NCBI RefSeq assembly: GCF_030814015.1
Contig: NZ_JAUSUL010000004.1
Location: 310,001 to 374,000, forward strand
DNA length: 64,000 bases
Origin: Amorphus orientalis
Lineage (GTDB): Bacteria > Pseudomonadota > Alphaproteobacteria > Rhizobiales > Amorphaceae
Reading direction: 5' to 3'
In this document: positions 19,751 through 28,071 of the stretch, one piece after another
Numbering within the stretch: the stretch's first letter is position 1
Layout of the letters: every line of letters starts with the position of its first letter
The notes under the pieces: generated by a model
Databases searched by the model: none
Seen by the model: the letters and a program-made list of their open reading frames with translations, nothing else
Told to the model about the DNA's origin: nothing
Program-made: the position numbers and the translations under genes

Positions 19751-20851
19751 TCAGGCCGCGGCGGATTCGTCCAGCGCCGGATAGTCGGTGTAGCCCTCGC
19801 GGCCGCCGCCATAGAAGGTCTTGCGGTCGGGCTCGTTGAGCGGCGCGTTCTTCTCCAGCCGCTCGGCGAGATCCGGGTTGGCGATATAGGGCCGGCCGAA
19901 CGCGACCAGGTCCGCCTTGCCGGTCTCCACCGCATCGATCGCCATCTGACGGTCGTAGCCGTTGTTGGCCATGTAGGCGCCGTCGAAGCGGGCGCGCAGC
20001 GCCTCGATCGACTGCCCCTCGGCCAGATCGCGGGAGCCGCCGGTCTGACCCTCGACGAAGTGGAGATAGGCAAGCCCGAAGCCGTTGAGGATGTCGACCA
20101 CGCGTTCGAACAGGGGCATCGGATCGGAATCGGTCAGGCCGTTGGCGTTGGAGAACGGGCTGAGGCGGATGCCGACCCGGTCGGCGCCCCAGACCTCGGT
20201 GACGGCCTCGACCACTTCGCGCATCAGCCGGGTGCGGTTCTCGATCGAACCGCCGTATGCGTCGGTGCGCTGGTTGGCGCCGTCGCGGAGAAACTGGTCG
20301 ATCAGGTAGCCGTTGGCGCCATGCACCTCGACCCCGTCGAAGCCGGCATCGACGGCATTGCGGGCCGCCTTGCGATAATCCTCGATGACACGCGGAATTT
20401 CCGAGAGCTCAAGCGCGCGGGGCGTCGAGGTGGCCAGGAACTCCTTGCCGTCGAAGGTCTTCGCTTCGGCCGCGATCGCCGAGGGCGCGACCGGCGGCTG
20501 GCCATCCGGCTGCAGGGTGTCGTGGGAGATCCGGCCGACGTGCCACATCTGCAGGACGATCCTGCCGCCCCTGGCGTGGACCGCGTCGGTCACGGCCTTC
20601 CAGCCGGCGACCTGGGCGTCGCTGTGGATGCCCGGCGTCCAGGCATAGCCCTTGCCTTCGGGGCTGATCTGGCTCGCTTCGGTGACAATCAGGCCCGCGC
20701 CGGCGCGCTGGGCATAATAGTCGACGTGCATGTCGACCGGCGCGTCGTCTTCGGCCCGGGCGCGGTTGCGGGTGAGCGGGGCCATCACGATCCGGTTCTT
20801 CAGATCCAGGGCCCCCGCCTTGAACGGGGTGAACAGTTTCGGGGTGGTCAT
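19751..20851 (-). CDS. Old Yellow Enzyme family alkene reductase (NemA-like)
   Basis: This FMN-dependent, NAD(P)H-using reductase acts on activated C=C bonds, quinones, nitroesters or maleimides. The 366-residue protein has LKNRIVMAPLTRNRA at the N-terminus, HVGRISH and the substrate-binding pair in GVEVHGANGYLIDQFLRDG. NQRTDAYGGSIENR and the FMN phosphate motif LVAFGRPYIANPDL follow. It lies 95 bases downstream of a TetR gene on the same strand. A 16-bp site (20898-20913) matching one in front of that TetR gene sits 46 bases before its start. This supports NemR-like electrophile-responsive control. Confidence 0.94.
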   Translation of the reverse strand: MTTPKLFTPFKAGALDLKNRIVMAPLTRNRARAEDDAPVDMHVDYYAQRAGAGLIVTEASQISPEGKGYAWTPGIHSDAQVAGWKAVTDAVHARGGRIVLQMWHVGRISHDTLQPDGQPPVAPSAIAAEAKTFDGKEFLATSTPRALELSEIPRVIEDYRKAARNAVDAGFDGVEVHGANGYLIDQFLRDGANQRTDAYGGSIENRTRLMREVVEAVTEVWGADRVGIRLSPFSNANGLTDSDPMPLFERVVDILNGFGLAYLHFVEGQTGGSRDLAEGQSIEALRARFDGAYMANNGYDRQMAIDAVETGKADLVAFGRPYIANPDLAERLEKNAPLNEPDRKTFYGGGREGYTDYPALDESAAA

Positions 20852-20897
20852 CGTCGTCTCCGTGGTCAGGTCAGGCTGTCTTGGGAACGGTTTATTT

Positions 20898-20913
20898 CGG
20901 ACCCGTCAGTCCA
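20898..20913 (-). promoter_or_regulatory. Predicted TetR operator upstream of the flavin reductase gene
   Basis: CGGACCCGTCAGTCCA contains the dyad GGAC-N6-GTCC. It matches the reverse complement of the site at 21547-21562 at 14 of 16 positions (CGGACCAGCCAGTCCA). Confidence 0.65.
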
Positions 20914-20946
20914 GAATTCAACGTGCGAGCGTCGTCGACGGGCGCT

Positions 20947-21534
20947 TTATTGGGGTGAGGCGAACAGCGCCCGCCCCTGGGCCAGCGCAGCCGAGATCGC
21001 GTCCGGCGAGAGACCGGACTTGCGCAGAGTGACCGTTCCGATCGCCAGGGCGGCCAGCGCCCGGGCACGATCGATTGCGGCGGCCGGATCGGACGGGGAC
21101 AGCGCCTCGGCGAAGAGCTGCTCGATCCGGTCGATATGGCGCCGGCCGATGGCGGCCACCCGGTCGTTGTGGGGCGCGAGTTCGGTGATGCAGTTGACCA
21201 GCAGGCACCCACGCGGCCCGCCCTGGGGATCGGCGAGGGCGGCCAGCATGGCGTCCACCGGCTCACCCTCCGGACGATGGGCGATCTCGGACAGGGCCGA
21301 CAGCGCATCCTCGGAATAGGCGCTCAACGCGGCCAGGAAGACCTGCTCCTTGGAGCCGAACGCGGAATAGAAGCTGGACCGGCTGAGGCCCATTGCGCCC
21401 GTGAGATCGTCGAGCGTCGTGGCCTCGTAGCCGCGGGTCCAGAACACCTGCAGCGCGGCCGACAGGGCGGCCGCCTCGTCGTATTCGCGCGGACGTCCGG
21501 GACGGGATCTGGGTCGGGTGGCCGTATCGCTCAT
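20947..21534 (-). CDS. TetR-family repressor, probable regulator of the adjacent flavin reductase
   Basis: The 195-residue protein has an N-terminal basic arm (RPRSRPGRPREYDEAAAL). A TetR helix-turn-helix follows, ATTLDDLTGAMGLSRSSFYSAFGSKEQVF. The C-terminal ligand domain contains CLLVNCITEL, whose cysteine near residue 108 could sense electrophiles; NemR is a redox-cysteine TetR regulator of an OYE gene, so this is an analogy only. The start ATG at 21534 lies 12 bases from a dyad operator-like site, suggesting autoregulation. The divergent luciferase-like gene may share it. Confidence 0.9.
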   Translation of the reverse strand: MSDTATRPRSRPGRPREYDEAAALSAALQVFWTRGYEATTLDDLTGAMGLSRSSFYSAFGSKEQVFLAALSAYSEDALSALSEIAHRPEGEPVDAMLAALADPQGGPRGCLLVNCITELAPHNDRVAAIGRRHIDRIEQLFAEALSPSDPAAAIDRARALAALAIGTVTLRKSGLSPDAISAALAQGRALFASPQ

Positions 21535-21546
21535 GGGTTGACAATA

Positions 21547-21562
21547 TGGACTGGCTGGTCCG
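21547..21562 (-). promoter_or_regulatory. Predicted TetR operator between tetR and the LLM oxidoreductase gene
   Basis: TGGACTGGCTGGTCCG carries the same GGAC-N6-GTCC dyad as 20898-20913. It lies 12 bases upstream of the tetR start and 108 bases upstream of the divergent oxidoreductase gene. Confidence 0.65.
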
Positions 21563-21670
21563 GAAATCAATGCCGAACCGTCCGGAGGGGGTCGCGGCGC
21601 GCCGCCCGACCACCTACCTGAGGACCAGACAGCCGCCATCCGGCGCCCCCATTTGCGAGGATCGACCCCG

Positions 21671-22678
<1,008 letters not shown>

Positions 22679-22691
22679 GCGGAGGAGCCAG

Positions 22692-22723
22692 GGAGCAGGC
22701 GCGGCCACCATCCCGCCTGCTCC
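22692..22723. terminator. Perfect 10-bp stem-loop after the LLM oxidoreductase gene
   Basis: GGAGCAGGCG (22692-22701) pairs with CGCCTGCTCC (22714-22723) across a 12-base loop. No T-tract follows, so it may protect the mRNA 3' end rather than terminate by itself. Confidence 0.5.
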
Positions 22724-22743
22724 GAGCTGCCGTTCCGCAACCG

Positions 22744-22776
22744 GCAATGCGGTATGATTAATTCACACCGCCATGC
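22744..22776 (+). promoter_or_regulatory. Imperfect palindrome upstream of parD, candidate autoregulatory operator
   Basis: Two 14-base arms (GCAATGCGGTATGA and, reversed, GCATGGCGGTGTGA) match at 11 of 14 positions around TTAAT. The site lies 24 bases before the parD start, where ParD-type antitoxins usually bind. Confidence 0.6.
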
Positions 22777-22800
22777 TATCCTCATCCAAAGGAGATCAGC

Positions 22801-23079
22801 ATGCCGAGCGAAAAGAGGACCTTCAGCCTCCCGGGCGAACACGTCGCCTACATCGACGGGCTCGTCGCGTCAGGCTCTTACGCCTCAGGCAGTGAGGTCG
22901 TGCGGGCCGGATTGCGCGCTCTCAAGGAGCGCAACGAAGCAGTGGAGGCCTGGCTGCGCGAGGAAGTGGCGCCCACCTATGACGCCATGCAGGCCGACCC
23001 GGATCGCTCTCGAACGAGCGAGGAGGTCTTCTCCGCCATTCGTGCCCGCCATTCGGCGAGTTTGAAGGACGGTGCGTGA
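22801..23079 (+). CDS. parD: ParD-family type II antitoxin (CC2985-like)
   Basis: This 92-residue ribbon-helix-helix antitoxin has an N-terminal strand KRTFSLPGEHVAYIDGLVASG and SYASGSEVVRAGLRALKERN, the family hallmark. A C-terminal tail then wraps the toxin. AAAGGAG precedes the ATG at good spacing. It overlaps the parE start by four bases (GTGA), so antitoxin and toxin are coupled. It neutralises ParE and probably represses its own promoter through the palindrome upstream. Confidence 0.93.
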   Translation: MPSEKRTFSLPGEHVAYIDGLVASGSYASGSEVVRAGLRALKERNEAVEAWLREEVAPTYDAMQADPDRSRTSEEVFSAIRARHSASLKDGA

Positions 23080-23375
23080 AGCGCTGGCCGGTCGTCTTCG
23101 CGCCCGAGGCCGAAGACGATCTTATAGCCCTTTATGACTGGGTCGCCGATCGGGCCGGCGAAGCGACGGCGATCGGCTACATCGCCCGAATAGAAGCCTT
23201 TTGCACCGGTCTCGAAACGGCGCCCGAACGCGGCCACCTGCGCAACGACATCCGCCCTGGTCTGCGCATCCTCGGCTTCGAGCGGCGCGTCACGATTGCA
23301 ATTTCAGTCGATGAGCACCGGGTAACGATCCTGAGACTGTTCTATGGCGGTCGCGATTGGGACAGTATGCTGTAA
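23076..23375 (+). CDS. parE: ParE-family type II toxin
   Basis: The 99-residue RelE/ParE-fold protein starts with GTG within the parD stop region. It has the family pattern: FAPEAEDDLIALYDWVADRAG, then GLETAPERGHLRNDIRPGLRILGFERRVTIAI and a closing VTILRLFYGGRDW. Characterised ParE toxins poison DNA gyrase; by family this one should too, but that is untested here. The length is normal and there is no disruption, so the module appears intact. Confidence 0.93.
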   Translation: MKRWPVVFAPEAEDDLIALYDWVADRAGEATAIGYIARIEAFCTGLETAPERGHLRNDIRPGLRILGFERRVTIAISVDEHRVTILRLFYGGRDWDSML

Positions 23376-23442
23376 GTTGCAACACGTTCGCTCGTTTAAA
23401 CCATCAAGTGACGCCTGCCTCGCGCCCGCCGGAGATCCCCCC

Positions 23443-24054
23443 ATGAGCCTGGACTTCCTGATCACGTCGCTGATCGTCGTCATCTCGCCGGGCGCCGGCG
23501 TCCTGTTCACGCTGGCCGCCGGCCTGTCGCGCGGCGCGAAGGCGAGCGTCATTGCCGCGTTCGCCTGCACGCTCGGGATCATTCCGCACATGGCGGCGGC
23601 GATCACCGGGCTGGCCGCTCTCCTCCACACCTCGGCCGTCGCCTTCCAGACGCTGAAGATCCTCGGCGTCGCCTATCTGATCTACATGGCCTGGCAGACC
23701 CTGAAGGAGACCGGGGCGCTGCGCGTCGACGCGGACGTGGCGCCCCGCTCGGTGCGCCGGACCATCGTCGAGGCGCTGATGGTCAACGTGCTGAACCCCA
23801 AACTCTCGATCTTCTTCTTCGCCTTCCTGCCCCAGTTCGTGACGCCGGGCGAGCCCCAGGCGCTGGCCCGCATGCTGGAGATGAGCGGCGTGTTCATGGC
23901 GATGACGTTCACGGTGTTCGCCGTCTACGGCGTGTTCGCCGCCGCCGTCCGCGCCCATGTGCTCGCCCGGCCCCGCGTCATGGCCTGGATGCGCCGCACC
24001 TTCGCCGCCGCCTTCGTCGGGCTGGGCGTCAAGCTGGCGCTGGCGGAACGGTAG
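23443..24054 (+). CDS. LysE/RhtB family amino-acid exporter
   Basis: The 203-residue membrane protein has about six helices and the RhtB/LysE signature near the N-terminus (VISPGAGVLFTLAAGLSRGAKASVIAAFACTLG). A central NVLNPKLSIFFFAFLPQFV motif is also present. Family members export amino acids or homoserine lactones; the substrate here is not predictable. The ATG at 23443 has GGAG 8 bases upstream. It separates the parDE module from the AT-rich HEPN-type gene. Confidence 0.9.
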   Translation: MSLDFLITSLIVVISPGAGVLFTLAAGLSRGAKASVIAAFACTLGIIPHMAAAITGLAALLHTSAVAFQTLKILGVAYLIYMAWQTLKETGALRVDADVAPRSVRRTIVEALMVNVLNPKLSIFFFAFLPQFVTPGEPQALARMLEMSGVFMAMTFTVFAVYGVFAAAVRAHVLARPRVMAWMRRTFAAAFVGLGVKLALAER

Positions 24055-24083
24055 GGCAACAACGAAAAGCTCGAGGAAAGCCG

Positions 24084-25106
24084 GTGGCTCTTGAACTTGC
24101 CGACTGGATCCAAGAGGGAGAAAAATTCTCCGCTATTTGTATTGCCTGCGACCTGACCGAAGACACTGACCCTGTCTTTGATGAAGGCGAACAGCTGGCA
24201 ATTTTGCCAAATTGGAAAATTACTCTCAATTCTGAATGGAGCAGCTGGATCGGAGAAATCCATATTGAAGAGATCAAGGATACGAATCTTATCTTAGTCA
24301 GCAAATCTACATCCGAGACTCCTAAAGTCCTTGATGGAGAAAATCAAAGACACAATCAAGCGTCTTGGCTCCAGTATATCGGCCTTCTTCTCTCAAGTTC
24401 ATTTCACAGCTGGTCGGCACCTATTCGGATAGGGGGAGGGAAAGTATCCTCCAAGCTTTCCTTGCGAGAATATGCTAGGATTGACCCCCCGAAAGCCTCA
24501 ATTGGCACCATCCAACCGGCAATAGATGCGAGGGACCTTAGAACCGCATTTGAGCTTGGAAAAAGCCTATATTGGCATAAAAACAACCCTGAACCACAAG
24601 GAAGCTGGCGCATCAACCGCATCCTCAGACTTTATGAAGAAGCCAGGCAGAGACCCGAAATTATTGATAGAATACACCAGTTTTCAAGATGCATAGAAGG
24701 CTTAATATTAGCATCGCCCGGAAAGACCAGACGGCAATTCAAAAGTCGTACGGAACTTTTTATTGGAGAGAATCATCACAATACGATGGATCGAATATAC
24801 AGAATTCGGAGCGACGTAGAGCACCTAAATGAAGATTATCTCCTCTCTCCGAGAATTAGAGATAAATTGCTAGAGATCGCCAGACAAGAGATATTCATCT
24901 CGTCTGTCGCGCGTCACGCCTTAACGAAGATCGTTGCGAATCCGATATTGTACGGCCATTTCGCCAACAGGGAGGCGCTATCCAAATTTTGGGAGCTGCC
25001 CGGCGAAGAGCGGAGGGCGATTTGGGGGACCGAATTTAAGCCCCTCGAACTCGTGAACAAATTTTATCCTGATATAATTTCGAATAGCGAGCTCGGAATT
25101 GAATGA
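24084..25106 (+). CDS. HEPN-type (Apea-like) domain protein, AT-rich, probable acquired gene
   Basis: This 340-residue protein is of no firmly recognised family. Its C-terminal third reads like Apea-type HEPN domains: SRCIEGLIL, then RRQFKSRTELFIG, then IYRIRSDVEHLNEDYL. That contains an exact R-x4-H (R242-H247), the catalytic signature of HEPN ribonucleases. The N-terminal half (about 1-150) has no motif I know. The gene is visibly AT-richer than its neighbours and uses TTA, ATA and AGA codons they avoid, which suggests horizontal origin. The start is GTG at 24084 with GAGGAAAG just upstream. It sits between parDE/LysE and an orphan yefM. A defence or toxin role is inference only. Confidence 0.7.
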   Translation: MALELADWIQEGEKFSAICIACDLTEDTDPVFDEGEQLAILPNWKITLNSEWSSWIGEIHIEEIKDTNLILVSKSTSETPKVLDGENQRHNQASWLQYIGLLLSSSFHSWSAPIRIGGGKVSSKLSLREYARIDPPKASIGTIQPAIDARDLRTAFELGKSLYWHKNNPEPQGSWRINRILRLYEEARQRPEIIDRIHQFSRCIEGLILASPGKTRRQFKSRTELFIGENHHNTMDRIYRIRSDVEHLNEDYLLSPRIRDKLLEIARQEIFISSVARHALTKIVANPILYGHFANREALSKFWELPGEERRAIWGTEFKPLELVNKFYPDIISNSELGIE

Positions 25107-25153
25107 TGTCGTCGCGAATACTCGATTTGCATTCTAACGCGAATAATAGGGCC

Positions 25154-25411
25154 ATGCGCACGACATCCTACAGCGACCTTCGCCGCAATCTGGCCGACGC
25201 CCTCGGCCGGGTGACAAACGACCACGAGCCGGTGATCATTATCCGCGGCCGAGGCAAACCGGTCGCCGTCCTGATGTCGCTGGAGGACTTCGCCTGCTGC
25301 CAGGATAGCCGCTATCTTCTGCAGAGCCCGCGCAATGCCGACCGGCTGTTGATGGCAGTCTCAGATCTGGATGGCGGCGAGGCAAGCGCCACGTCAGAGA
25401 CCGCCTCCTGA
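25154..25411 (+). CDS. yefM: Phd/YefM-family antitoxin (orphan)
   Basis: This 85-residue YefM-like antitoxin begins MRTTSYSDLRRNLADAL, with HEPVIIIRGRGKPVAVLMSLEDF and YLLQSPRNADRLL. The ATG at 25154 matches the family start; the upstream ATG at 25103 overlaps the HEPN gene stop but adds unrelated residues. The last dozen residues (ASATSETAS) depart from the usual GGGTERELIE-like tail, and no toxin gene follows. Only the terminal codons of a YoeB-like frame remain, overlapping the 3' end. The antitoxin may have been left behind after toxin deletion. Confidence 0.88.
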   Translation: MRTTSYSDLRRNLADALGRVTNDHEPVIIIRGRGKPVAVLMSLEDFACCQDSRYLLQSPRNADRLLMAVSDLDGGEASATSETAS

Positions 25412-25437
25412 TCGCCCAGTGCCGCTATCACGACTGA
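25393..25437 (+). pseudogene. Remnant of yoeB toxin C-terminus
   Basis: In the frame one base off yefM, 25393-25437 reads VRDRLLIAQCRYHD then TGA. This closely resembles the conserved end of YoeB toxins (RLLIAQCRYHY). The roughly 70 upstream codons of yoeB are absent. The yefM tail runs straight into this remnant, consistent with an internal deletion that removed the toxin body. Confidence 0.7.
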
Positions 25438-25449
25438 CGGCCCTGACCC

Positions 25450-26244
25450 CTACGATCCGGACCCGAGAAATCCGGTCAGCAGATCGAGAAAGGCGTCGGG
25501 CTGCTCGATGACCGCGATGTGCCCGCTCTCCAGCTCGGCATAGCGGGCGCCGGGGATCAGTTCGACGAGCTCCCGGCTGTGGGCGGGCGGTACGATGTGA
25601 TCGAGCCGGCAACCGATCACGAGCGTCGGACAGATGATCCGGCGCGCCGCGTCCCGGACGTCGAGGGTGCGGTCCAGGTCGGCCTGACGGGCGACGTCGG
25701 GCCAGCGGCGCAGGGCCACGTTGTCGGCGATCGCCTCCTCCACGGCGGCGCTGCCGAGCCCGCTGACGAAATCCGGGCTGAAGCCGGTCATCATCTGCCA
25801 GCGCGCCAGCGTCTCCGGATCGCTCAGCGCCAGGTCGTGCCACAGCCCGAACTCCAGCTGCATGCGCGCGTCGTCGGAGCGGGCGAAGCCCGCCAGAAGC
25901 ACCAGCCGGCGCACCCGCTGCGGATGCCGGGCCGCCAGCTCGATCGCGACCGCCGCCCCGAGCGAGAAGCCGACGAGATCGAACGTCTCCACGCCGGCGG
26001 CGTCGACCGCCGCAATCACCTCGCCGGCGAGCCGCTCGGTGGTGAGATCGCCGCCGGGATCGACGGTCTCGCCGGCGCCGGAATAGTCGGGCCGCACCAC
26101 GGTGAAGCGGGCCGCAAGGCGCGGCACCAGATGGCCGAAGTTGAGCTCGGCACTGCCGCCGGTCCCGTGGATCATGACCAGCGCCGGCCCCGACCCGTCG
26201 ACCTGGTAGGCAACCTGCGTTCCGTTGTGCTCGACCGTCGGCAT
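25450..26244 (-). CDS. Alpha/beta hydrolase
   Basis: The 264-residue alpha/beta hydrolase has an oxyanion-hole region MIHGTGGSAE and the nucleophile elbow GFSLGAA. A likely acid lies in CRLDHIVPP and the catalytic His in SGHIAVIEQP. This pattern fits carboxylesterases or 3-oxoadipate enol-lactonase-like enzymes; the substrate is unclear. I chose the ATG at 26244 because AGGAGA lies 8 bases upstream; an in-frame ATG at 26262 has no such site. It is divergent from a MerR gene, and its promoter region holds a palindrome inside an overlong -35/-10 spacer. Confidence 0.9.
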   Translation of the reverse strand: MPTVEHNGTQVAYQVDGSGPALVMIHGTGGSAELNFGHLVPRLAARFTVVRPDYSGAGETVDPGGDLTTERLAGEVIAAVDAAGVETFDLVGFSLGAAVAIELAARHPQRVRRLVLLAGFARSDDARMQLEFGLWHDLALSDPETLARWQMMTGFSPDFVSGLGSAAVEEAIADNVALRRWPDVARQADLDRTLDVRDAARRIICPTLVIGCRLDHIVPPAHSRELVELIPGARYAELESGHIAVIEQPDAFLDLLTGFLGSGS

Positions 26245-26351
26245 TTCGATGTCTCCTGTCATTCGGCGTGGCGCCGCCGCGCCACCACCATCCCAGCATT
26301 CCGTCCGTCCGGGACGGCCGGCGCGGCGCCTCTCGCCTCGCCCACGAATGA

Positions 26352-26383
26352 GGCGTACGGTCTGACAGCGCTGTCAGGGTCAA
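26352..26383 (-). promoter_or_regulatory. MerR-type promoter/operator of the hydrolase gene
   Basis: The perfect 16-bp palindrome CTGACAGCGCTGTCAG (26362-26377) lies between a minus-strand TTGACC (26383-26378) and TACGCC (26357-26352). The spacer is 20 bases, the overlong kind that MerR activators untwist. It is in the gap between the hydrolase and merR genes. Confidence 0.6.
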
Positions 26384-26413
26384 GCGCGAAGATGACACCA
26401 ACGGGAACGACGC

Positions 26414-26791
26414 ATGAAGATCGGTCAGCTCTCCCGCCGCACGGGCATCAGCGTGCGCATGCTGCGCTACTATGAGCAGGAAGGGCTGCTGTCGCCAGCG
26501 CGGCGCGCCAGCGGCTATCGCGACTATGACGAGGCCGACGCGGTCACGGTCCGGCGGATCCGCATGCTGGGCGAGGCCGGCCTGAAGCTCGACGCGATCC
26601 GGGCCTTCCTTCCCTGCGTGACCGACGACCGGCCCGATTTCGATCCCTGTCCGGATCTGCTCGCGGCCGTGCGCGGCCGGATCCACGATCTGGACGCGCG
26701 GATCGACAGCCTCGCCCGCAGCCGGCAGTTGCTTGCCGGCTATCTGGACCGCATCGAAACCGGCACGGCGGAGAAGGAGAAGGCGGCGTAG
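26414..26791 (+). CDS. MerR-family transcriptional regulator
   Basis: The 125-residue protein has an N-terminal winged helix MKIGQLSRRTGISVRMLRYYEQEGLLSP, then RASGYRDYDEADAVTVRRIRMLGEAGLKLDAI and a coiled-coil dimer helix. The C-terminal effector part is short, with two cysteines (FLPCVTDD and DPCPDL), but no clear metal site such as that of MerR or CueR. It is divergent from the alpha/beta hydrolase gene, whose promoter has MerR-type geometry, so that gene is the likely target. Confidence 0.93.
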   Translation: MKIGQLSRRTGISVRMLRYYEQEGLLSPARRASGYRDYDEADAVTVRRIRMLGEAGLKLDAIRAFLPCVTDDRPDFDPCPDLLAAVRGRIHDLDARIDSLARSRQLLAGYLDRIETGTAEKEKAA

Positions 26792-26832
26792 ACCCTCGCC
26801 CGTCGGAGGGAACGCCCGACCAGCGCCGTCCC

Positions 26833-28071
26833 CTACCCTTTCAGCTGCTGCAGCAGCTTGACGGAGGCGTAACCGTCGGCGATCTGGCCGGTGCGCTTCT
26901 GGTAGGCGCGGATCGCCGAGCGGGTCATCGGGCCGACGCGGCCGTCGACGCCGCCGGTGTCGAAGCCCTTGCGGGTGAGCAGCGTCTGCATCTCCCGCAC
27001 CTGGGAGCGCGACAGCGGCCGGTCGCCTCGCGGCCACGACTTCTCGATCGGGCCGGCGCCGATGATCCGGTCGGCCAGATGGCCGACGGCGAGCGCATAG
27101 GAGGTCGCGTTGTTGTAGCGCTTGATGACCTCGAAATTCTTCAGCATCAGGAAGGCGGGACCGTTGGCGCCGGCCGGCAGCAGCAGGAAGGCCTGGTCGG
27201 ACGGGCGCGGGAACTCGCGGCCGCGGGTGCGGGTGATGCCGAGGCGGCGCCACTGGGCGAGCGAGCGCCAGGTCTCCTCGTCGGCGAGCGCATAGTCGAA
27301 GCCGGCCGGCAGCTCGACCTCGTAGCCCCAGGTCTTGCCGGCCTCCCAGCCGAACGACTTCAGATAGTTGGCCGTGGAGGCCAGCGCGTCCGGCTGGTTG
27401 GTCCAGATGTCGTGGCGGCCGTCGCCGTCATAGTCGGCGGAGTACTGCCGCCAGCTGGACGGCATGAACTGGGTGTGGCCCATGGCGCCGGCCCAGGAGC
27501 TTTCCATCCGGTCGGGCGTGATGTGGCCCGCCTGGACGATCTGCAGCGCGGTCACGAATTCCTGGCGCCAGTACTCCGTCCGGTCGGGGGCCTCGCAGGC
27601 GAGCGTGGCCAGCGCGCGCAGCGCGTTGTGCTGGCCCATGAAGCCGCCATAGCTGGTCTCCACGCCCCAGATCGCGAGCACGACGTTGGAATCGACGCCG
27701 TAGCGCCGCTCGATGGCGGCGAGCTGGGTGGCGTATTTCTGGCGCATCTGGCGGCCGGTGGTGATCCGCGAGGAGGAGACCGCGGAATCGAGATATTCCC
27801 AGATCGGCTTCACGAACTCCGACTGCTTGCCCATCAGCCGGACGGTGTCCGGGTCCGGCGTCATGCCGGCGGTGACCTGGGTATAGGTCTGCCGGGAGAC
27901 GCCGGCGCGCTGGGCGGCCGGCCACAGGTTGTTGAGGCAGGACTGGAACGATTGCGCGGCGGCCGGGGCCGGCACCGATGCGAGGCCGGCGGCCAGAACG
28001 GAGAGACCGAGCGCGGCCGTCACGGACCCCTGGAGGGCCGGCCGGAGAAAACGAGCAAACAGGTTCGCCAT
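26833..28071 (-). CDS. Lytic murein transglycosylase, MltB-like with peptidoglycan-binding domain
   Basis: The 412-residue exported enzyme cleaves peptidoglycan glycan strands to 1,6-anhydromuramic products. After a signal peptide ending APAAAQ comes the SLT_2 domain. Its catalytic Glu is in IWGVETSYGGFMG, and AGAMGHTQFMPSSWRQYSADYDGDG is the MltB signature. The C-terminal 60 residues form a peptidoglycan-binding domain 1 (VREMQTLLTRKGFDTGGVDGRVGPMT). There is no lipobox cysteine, so it is likely soluble and periplasmic. The ATG at 28071 is directly before the signal peptide. Confidence 0.93.
   Translation of the reverse strand: MANLFARFLRPALQGSVTAALGLSVLAAGLASVPAPAAAQSFQSCLNNLWPAAQRAGVSRQTYTQVTAGMTPDPDTVRLMGKQSEFVKPIWEYLDSAVSSSRITTGRQMRQKYATQLAAIERRYGVDSNVVLAIWGVETSYGGFMGQHNALRALATLACEAPDRTEYWRQEFVTALQIVQAGHITPDRMESSWAGAMGHTQFMPSSWRQYSADYDGDGRHDIWTNQPDALASTANYLKSFGWEAGKTWGYEVELPAGFDYALADEETWRSLAQWRRLGITRTRGREFPRPSDQAFLLLPAGANGPAFLMLKNFEVIKRYNNATSYALAVGHLADRIIGAGPIEKSWPRGDRPLSRSQVREMQTLLTRKGFDTGGVDGRVGPMTRSAIRAYQKRTGQIADGYASVKLLQQLKG

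Noticed and set aside
21538-21543. TTGACA as a -35 element for the LLM oxidoreductase gene
   Set aside because: No acceptable -10 hexamer at 16-18 bases (CGGAAA), so I do not call a promoter there.
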